A stretch of DNA of 64,000 nucleotides from Panopea generosa (lineage: Eukaryota > Mollusca > Bivalvia > Adapedonta > Hiatellidae), in NCBI GenBank assembly GCA_029582155.1, contig CM055908.1:15983352-16047351 (forward strand). The letters run 5' to 3'. A program made the translations under genes and the position numbers. Positions 57,289 to 64,000 of the stretch are shown here, in pieces; position 1 is the stretch's first letter, and each line of letters begins with the position of its first letter. The notes beneath the pieces were generated by a model. It was not told the DNA's origin. It saw only the letters and a program-made list of their open reading frames with translations, and did not search any database.

Positions 57289-57497
57289 TGCGCTCAAATA
57301 AAATGCAAACCTTGCCATCACCCAACCACACTCACAGTTGTAAAATGGAAGCTTATCAACAATGTTTCTGTCTTACCAACATCTTACCAACAACAGCTGT
57401 TACTTTGGAGACCTTACAGATCGTAAATCAAGGACAGGGGAGTGGTGATCAGTATATCCGTAACTATGGCAATCAGTCCTACATAATGAATGTATAA
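57289..57497 (+). CDS. Possible terminal exon with polyA signal
   Basis: The frame is open from 57189, but its first ATG lies in the end of the preceding repeat, so a real exon would start later. Acceptor options end at 57288 (GGCTCAGCTCAG) or 57396 (after a pyrimidine-rich CTTACC tract). The C-terminal part, TLETLQIVNQGQGSGDQYIR and the residues after it to a TAA at 57495-57497, has balanced, protein-like codon choice and follows no repeat. AATAAA lies at 57541-57546, 44 bases past the stop. No family is recognised. From 57397 the phase would be 1, the same as the candidate exon at 4715-4768, but that exon is too far away to link. Confidence 0.33.
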
Positions 57498-57540
57498 TAT
57501 AGACTGACCAGGAAGCTGCACAACAGGGTTATCAACTCTG

Positions 57541-57546
57541 AATAAA
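57541..57546 (+). terminator. Canonical polyadenylation signal after a candidate exon
   Basis: AATAAA 44 bases downstream of the TAA at 57495. In AT-rich DNA this hexamer is frequent, so only its position gives it value. Confidence 0.3.
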
Positions 57547-57639
57547 ACAGAACTGATTTAGTTGACACAATCAATACAAAATGACGCATTCAGTTCCAAT
57601 TTAATTATGTTATACAAGCTCCCACTGGCAAGGAACAGT

Positions 57640-58316
57640 TTCAGAAATCTGTTGTTTAGTTTTTTGTGTTTTATGAATAATTTGCATTGTTACTTCATCA
57701 CAAATATTGATACAGCAATAGTTTTGCTAACTACTGTGTAAGATAGGTGAAGAACAAATGAAAACTGAGAGTGCTAGAGTGCACATAAAATGAAATATAT
57801 ATACAATTTTTGATGATTCATGGGCCATAACTCCAACACGAACTATCCAATATTTCCAGATCACAAACTTGTCCAAGATATTATGGTTATATAACTAGTG
57901 TGTATGTTTCGCGAAGATCAAATGAAAACTGCGGTTGCTAGAGTGCACATAACTTCAAATAATGCAACATTTGACTATTCAAGGGCCATCATTATAACTC
58001 CAACATTAATTATTCAATTTAGCCAGTTCATGAACTTGTCCAAAATATTATATAATTACTGTGTAAGTTTGGTGAGGATCAAATTAAAAATGCAGGTGCT
58101 ACAGTGCACACAAGGTCAAATAGTGCATTTTTTTATGTTTCAAGGGCCATAACTCCAAATCTAATCATCTGATTTAGCCAGTTAAGGAACATGTTTGACA
58201 TATTATGGTTATATAATTACTATTAAAGTTTGGTAAAATGCAGGTGCTATAATGCACACAACAAAAAACAGGGCGGTCAGAATAGCTTATCTTGAGCTTT
58301 CCTCAGGTGAGCTTAA
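57640..58316 (+). mobile_element. Module element: about four 161-165-bp units, 3' hairpin
   Basis: ACTGTGTAAGTTTGGTGAGG-type phrases recur at about 57733, 57898, 58058 and 58222, with GGGCCATAACTCCAA between them. The end has GGGCGGTCAG, then AGCTTATCTTGAG (58283-58295) pairing with CTCAGGTGAGCT (58301-58312), then TAAAA. The left limit is approximate. Confidence 0.8.
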
Positions 58317-59029
58317 AACAAATAAAATGCAAAGCAGTCAATGACTAGAGGGTTTGTTTTTTCTTCAGGAAAACAGAAAGTCTTGTTGCACAACACAATA
58401 CTATATTAGTTTTCAAGGGTTATAAAAGTGTGATCTTGACCTTTAAGTTATAGACCTTGGCATTGTACAAACACTTTTATTATTACGTGGTGATCAACAG
58501 TCAAGTTCATAAATATTCAATATGCATGTTTAAGTTTAAGACAGAAACACAACAATGTGCGGATGAACATACAACAAGCAGTGTGATTTGACTACAACCA
58601 TTGGATAGACCCAGGTATTGCACCCATTATATTGATCATTTGTGCGATCAAGTAATCTTCAAAAGTATATCACCAAACTTATAGACATTAAACAGCAATT
58701 ATAGAGCAGACAATATGCCATTCTTCAAACCCAAATGTGCAGAATGACCTTCAGTGCTGACCTTTACCTTAAAGATGAGGTCACAAATGCAGAGTACCTC
58801 ATAAACAATTGCCACCATAATTTTATGATGAATAAACATTATTTTAAAGCCCATTAATGTATTCTAAAGTCACTTAGTGGGCAGAAAAGGTCTTACTGTG
58901 GTGCAGAATGACTTTCTGTGTGACCCTGAAGATGTAGCAGACACAATGTCGGGATTACATGAGATGAGTAAACTATTCCAACTTGTTTTAAATGTATGCC
59001 AGAATTATGGATCTGACAGGATATAATAC
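58317..59029. other. AT-rich stretch, nothing recognised
   Basis: A single GTGATCTTGACCTTTAAG near 58431 recalls the 55.6-57.2 kb modules. No other feature. Confidence 0.45.
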
Positions 59030-59208
59030 TGTTGTGTCATCCAAGGCATCATCTCAAAATTATGTCCCTCTTGTTACAGAGGTCTTGGGTTCAAAACAAT
59101 CTCTGTCCTAAATCTCAATTGCGAGATATTTTGCACTTCCTCCACAAATAATTAACCTAGATGCCATAATCTGATCTGTAATGTGTTATGGTAGTGCTAA
59201 AAGGTTTC
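59030..59208 (+). mobile_element. SINE C copy, decayed, forward
   Basis: ATCCAAGGCATCATCTCAAA, then GGTCTTGGGTTCAAAACAAT (B-box-like) and a worn body ending TGTGTTATGGTAGTGCTAAA follow the SINE C order. Confidence 0.55.
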
Positions 59209-59528
59209 TACATCAACATAATGAGCTGCTAATTGAGCGTTATTAATAGCCTTTAATAGCGTAAAATTATTTTTAATGAATGTCCAATCTTGATACAAAA
59301 ATTAAAATATATATTTATGGGAGACATAAATTAGTTATGATTTATGTATCAATTGCATCTGTATAAGTAACAGTATATTTAATAAATTGAAAATATATGT
59401 AAATTGAGTTTTTGGCATACCAAATTGTCATGCAAGGGAACCAAGAAGGTACAAGCATTCAATTCTCTTTCATCGCTCCATTCCTCTCTTTTCCCCCCCC
59501 CTCACATTTCAGAAGGGAATCTATTATA
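59209..59528. other. AT-rich stretch before the 31-bp array
   Basis: Contains a pyrimidine run (TTTTCCCCCCCCCTCAC near 59490). No SINE is visible at the array's left edge. Confidence 0.45.
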
Positions 59529-62500
59529 GTGGTGCAGGGCCAATGTACAAATGGCTGAGAGTTGATGAGTCAAATATAAAATAGCTGAGTGGTGCAGGAT
59601 CAATATAAAATAGCTGAGTGGTGCTGGGCCAATATATAAATAGCTGAGTGGTGCAGGGCCAATATATAAAACAGCCGAGTGGTGCAGGGCCAATATATAA
59701 AATAGCCGAGTGGTGCAGGGCCAATATATAAAATAGCTGAGTAGTGCAGGGTCAATATGTAAAATAGCTGAGTAGTGCAGGGCAAATATATAAAGTAGCC
59801 GAGTGGTGCAGGGCCAATATGTAAAATAGCTGAGTAGTGCAGGGTCAATATGTAAAATAGCTGAGTAGTGCAGGGCAAATATATAAAATAGCCGAGTGGT
59901 GCAGGGCCAATATATAAAATAGCTGAGTAGTGCAGGGTCAATATGTAAAATAGCTGAGTAGTGCAGGGCCAATATATAAATAGCTGAGTAGTGCAGGGTC
60001 AATATGTAAAATAGCTGAGTAGTGCAGGGTCAATATGTAAAATAGCTGAGTAGTGCAGGGTCAATATGTAAAATAGCTGAGTAGTGCAGGGCCAATATAT
60101 AAAATAGCTGAGTAGTGCAGGGCCAATATATAAATAGCTGAGTAGTGCAGGGCCAATATATAAAATAGCTGAGTAGTGCAGGGCCAATATATAAAATAGC
60201 TGAGTAGTGCAGGGCCAATATATAAATAGCTGAGTAGAATATATAAAAAAGCTGAGTAGTGCAGGGCCAATATATAAATAGCTGAGTAGTGCAGGGCCAA
60301 TATATAAAATAGCTGAGTAGTGCAGGGCCAATATATAAATTGCTGAGTAGTGCAGGGTCAATATGTAAAAAAGCTGAGTAGTGCAGGGCCAATATGTAAA
60401 ATATCTGAGTAGTGCAGGGCCAATATGTAAAATAGCTGAGTAGTGCAGGGCCAATATATAAATAGCTGAGTAGTGCAGGGCCAATATATAAAATAGCTGA
60501 GTAGTGCAGGGCCAATATATAAAATAGCTGAGTAGTGCAGGGCCAATATATAAATAGCTGAGTAGTGCAGGGCCAATATATAAAATAGCTGAGTAGTGCA
60601 GGGCCAATATGTAAAATAGCTGAGTAGTGCAGGGTCAATATGTAAAATAGCTGAGTAGTGCAGGGTCAATATGTAAAATAGCTGAGTAGTGCAGGGTCAA
60701 TATGTAAAATAGCTGAGTAGTGCAGGGTCAATATATAAAAAAGCTGAGTAGTGCAGGGTCAATATATAAAAAAGCTGAGTAGTGCAGGGTCAATATGTAA
60801 AATAGCTGAGTAGTGCAGGGTCAATATGTAAAATAGCTGAGTAGTGCAGGGTCAATATGTAAAAAAGCTGAGTAGTGCAGGGCCAATATGTAAAAAAGCT
60901 GAGTAGTGCAGGGTCAATATGTAAAATAGCTGAGTAGTGCAGGGTCAATATGTAAAATAGCCGAGTAGTGCAGGGTCAATATATAAAATAGCCGAGTAGT
61001 GCAGGGCCAATATATAAAATAGCCGAGTAGTGCAGGGCCAATTAATAAAATAGCCGAGTAGCGCAGGGCCAATATATAAAATTGTTGAGTAGTGCAGGGC
61101 CAATATATAAATAGCTGAGTAGTGCAGGGTCAATATGTAAAATAGCTGAGAAGTGCAGGGTCAATATGTAAAATAGCTGAGTAGTGCAGGGTCAATATAT
61201 AAAATAGCTGAGTAGTGCAGGGCTAATATATAAAATAGTTGAGTAGTGCAGGGCCAATATATAAATAGCTGAGTAGTGCAGGGCCAATATATAAAATAGC
61301 TGAGTAGTGCAGGGCCAATATATAAAATAGTTGAGTAGTGCAGGGCCAATATATAAATAGCTGAGTAGTGCAGGGTCAATATGTAAAATAGCTGAGAAGT
61401 GCAGGGTCAATATTTAAAATAGCTGAGTAGTGCAGGGCCAATATATAAAATAGCTGAGTAGTGCAGGGCCAATATATAAAATAGTTGAGTAGTGCAGGGC
61501 CAATATATAAATAGCTGAGTAGTGCAGGGCCAATATATAAAATAGCTGAGTAGTGCAGGGCCAATATATAAAATAGTTGAGTAGTGCAGGGCCAATATAT
61601 AAATAGCTGAGTAGTGCAGGGCCAACATGTAAAATAGCTGAGTAGTGCAGGGTCAATATGTAAAATAGCTGAGTAGTGCAGGGCCAATATATAAAATAGC
61701 TGAGTAGTGCAGGGCCAATATATAAAATAGTTGAGTAGTGCAGGGCCAATATATAAATAGCTGAGTAGTGCAGGGTCAATATGTAAAAAGCTGAGTAGTG
61801 CAGGGTCAATATGTAAAATAGCTGAGTAGTGCAGGGCCAATATATAAAATAGCTGAGTAGTGCAGGGCCAATATATAAAATAGCTGAGTAGTGCAGGGCC
61901 AATACATAAATAGCTGAGTAGTGCAGGGCCAATATATAAAATAGCTGAGTAGTGCAGGGTCAATGTGTAAAAAAGCTGAGTGGTGCAGGGCCAATATATA
62001 AAATAGCTGAGTAGTGCAGGGTCAATATGTAAAATAGCTGAGTAGTGCAGGGCCAATATGTAAAAAAGCTGAGTAGTGCAGGGCCAATATATAAATAGCT
62101 GAGTGGTGCAGGGCCAATATATAAAATAGCTGATTGGTGCGGGGCCAATATATAAAATAGCCGAGTGGTGCAGGATCACTATAAAACAGCCGAGTGGTGC
62201 TGGGCTAATATATAAATAGCTGAGTGGTGCAGGGCCAATATATAAAATAGCCAAGTGGTGCAGAGCCAATATATAAAATAGTTGAGTAGTGCAGGGCCAA
62301 TATATAAATAGCTGAGTAGTGCAGGGCCAATATATAAATAGCTGAGTAGTGCAGGGCCAATATATAAAATACTGAGTAGTGCAGGGCCAATATATAAAAT
62401 AGCTGAGTAGTGCAGGGCCAATATATAAAATAGCTGAGTAGTGCAGGGTCAATATGTAAAAAAGCTGAGTAGTGCAGGGTCAATATGTAAAATAGCTGAG

Positions 62501-62785
62501 TAGTGCAGGGCCAATATATAAAATAGCTGAGTAGTGCAGGGCCAATATATAAAATAGCTGAGTAGTGCAGGGTCAATATATAAAAAAGCTGAGTAGTGCA
62601 GGGTCAATATGTAAAATAGCTGAGTAGTGCAGGGCCAATATGTAAAATAGCTGAGTGGTGCAGGGTCAATATGTAAAATAGCTGAGTAGTGCAGGGTCAA
62701 TATGTAAAATAGCTGAGAAGTGCTGGGTCAATATGTAAAATAGCTGAGTGATACAGGGCCAATACAGATAATGGTTGAGAGGTGT
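59529..62785. repeat. Minisatellite, 31-bp unit, about 105 copies
   Basis: The unit contains AATAGCTGAGTAGTGCAGGG followed by CCAATATATAA or TCAATATGTAA; a 30-bp form lacks one A. Edge copies carry GTGGTGCAGG and AGCCGAG variants at both ends. A block of about eight units (61141-61386) is repeated 246 bp further right. One truncated unit lies at 60236. No stop codon occurs on the minus strand in any of three frames over three units, so very long frames (up to 358 codons, HYSAILYIGPALLS-like) arise. They are artefacts. Confidence 0.98.
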
Positions 62786-62817
62786 ATTGCCTAAATAATT
62801 AATGTGTTGAAAATGAA

Positions 62818-64000
62818 AAACAAGAAACCCAAGATGGCGTAAGTCGCTCATCTGGTTTCACATGTCATTACCTTTCAAATTTTAGACTTAGCCTATGAAG
62901 ATAGTTAAAGATGAGAAAAAGGAGAATTATCTGTTTTTTCATAGTATTAAGTCCCCTTTCTGGACCCAAATAGATCCTAGCCCCTTCATTTGAACAAACA
63001 TGAAACCCCTACTCATAGCAATTATTTATACCAATATCAACGACTTGGCTGGACAGTTCTTGAGAAGAAGATTTTTTTGCAAATTCACAATTCAACCTCT
63101 TTTTTGGCCCCTGCTGACCCCTTATGGATATTCAATCCCCTTTAAAGCTCAAAGTCTCAACTATTATGGCTAAATAATTATCGGGACCAGACAGATGATT
63201 GAAATAATATGCAAAATATTTGGGAAAAATGGAATTATCTGTTATCTGTTTCCTGATGGGACCCCAGTATTCCCTAACCCCTTTATTTGAGCAACTTTGA
63301 AACCCCTATTCAAAGGGGACATTTAAACCAAATATTAACAGATTTGGCTAATCAGTTTTTGAGAAGATTTTTTAAATTTCACAATTTTATTTTGGGCCCC
63401 TAGCTGCTGGTCCCCTACTTATAGCAAATCCCCTTTAAAGGACCCTGTCTCAAATGTTATATCTAAGCAATGCTCCAGACATGAAGATAATTAAAACAAC
63501 TCCTTAGATCAGAAAAGCAGAATTTACCTTTAATATTCCTAAAAATCAGTCTTTAAACTGGGTCCCACTCAATCCTAGCCCCTTTATTTGAACAAATATG
63601 AAACTCCTAGTAAAGGGATCATTTATACGAAATATGAACAAACTTGATTGGACGGTTCTATGGTAGATTTTTACACGTAAATGATTTCCCTATGTTAAAC
63701 TGACATGTCCCTGGGGCGGGGCCAATTTTGACACTAGGTTCATGGCTTGAACAACTTGATAGAAACTCGTAAGATGATACTACATGCAAAATAACAAAGC
63801 TTCAGGCCTTGCACTTTTTGAGAAGTTATTTTAAATTTTTCACAATTTTATCACTTTTTGGGCCCCTGCTGGTCCCTTATTTATATCAAATCACCTTTAA
63901 AGGACCCAGTCTCAACTGTTATGTCTAAGCAATGCTCCACCAATAAAGATAATTGAAATAATACCTAAAATAGACCAGTAAAACAAAATTTTTCGTTTTC
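62818..64000 (+). mobile_element. Module element, cut by the window end
   Basis: The 5' end ACAAGAAACCCAAGATGGCG with GTCGCTCATCTGG resembles the starts at 8359 and 32980. Modules repeat CCCTTTAAAGGACCCAGTCT-like, GAACAAACTTGATTGGACGG-like and TTTTTGGGCCCCTGCTG-like phrases at roughly 290-450 bp. It belongs with the 8.4-10.75 kb element. The 3' end is outside the window. Confidence 0.75.

Noticed and set aside
59502-62851. Very long minus-strand open frames, the longest 358 codons, with hydrophobic periodic sequence
   Set aside because: They are read entirely from the 31-bp tandem unit, which has no stop on that strand. All three frames are open with the same periodic peptide, so this reflects the unit and not selection for a protein.

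Overview
This window looks like a piece of an animal nuclear chromosome, most probably from a bivalve mollusc. It is AT-rich and has no bacterial gene organisation. No open reading frame carries a recognisable full protein domain. The sequence is packed with tRNA-derived SINEs, short inverted-repeat elements (MITEs), minisatellites and interspersed elements built from 110-500 bp tandem modules. The bivalve assignment is an inference from repeat style: AGGGCCATAACTCC-type modules followed by GAC-rich tracts, and GCTCACCTGAG-type ends, both familiar from bivalve genomes. I cannot name a species.

Layout. 0-3 kb: SINE A, a 23-bp minisatellite joined to a SINE B, two SINE C copies and a 41-bp TIR element. 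3.7-4.8 kb: a 138-bp module array and a possible 54-nt exon. 5-8 kb: SINE C with a 38-bp tail array, a hAT-like MITE and a SINE A. 8.4-10.8 kb: a long module element interrupted by a SINE A with a 12-bp target duplication. 12-17.6 kb: SINE B, a 2.2-kb 46-bp minisatellite grown from a SINE B body, SINE C and a 36-bp minisatellite. 18-26.7 kb: SINEs A, B, C and D, a hairpin element, and two piggyBac-type MITEs, one carrying a 25-bp array. 27.7-29.9 kb: 52-bp minisatellite. 30-34.3 kb: foldback elements, a four-module element and a SINE A. 34.3-36.7 kb: mostly single-copy AT-rich DNA with a CTCF-like motif. 36.7-39.7 kb: module elements. 40-46.7 kb: GACA repeat, a possible LINE fragment, 24-bp and 32-bp minisatellites and a TAG repeat with a 300-bp internal duplication. 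45-58 kb: weak exon candidates among SINEs, MITEs and module elements. 59.5-62.8 kb: about 105 copies of a 31-bp unit. 62.8 kb to the end: a module element running off the window.

Two themes tie the window together. First, at least five minisatellites can be traced to single-copy segments of SINEs or a MITE, so tandem arrays here seem to start inside transposable elements. Second, at least six otherwise different module elements end the same way: a GAC-rich tract, a hairpin with a 10-13 bp stem, then four or more A residues. This suggests one shared way of moving. No protein-coding gene can be called with confidence. The best exon candidates are 4715-4768, 45192-45281 with 47781-47837, and 57289-57497 on the plus strand, and a set of splice-site-bounded blocks at 52005-52871 on the minus strand. 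All positions were read by eye; no alignment or database search was run.
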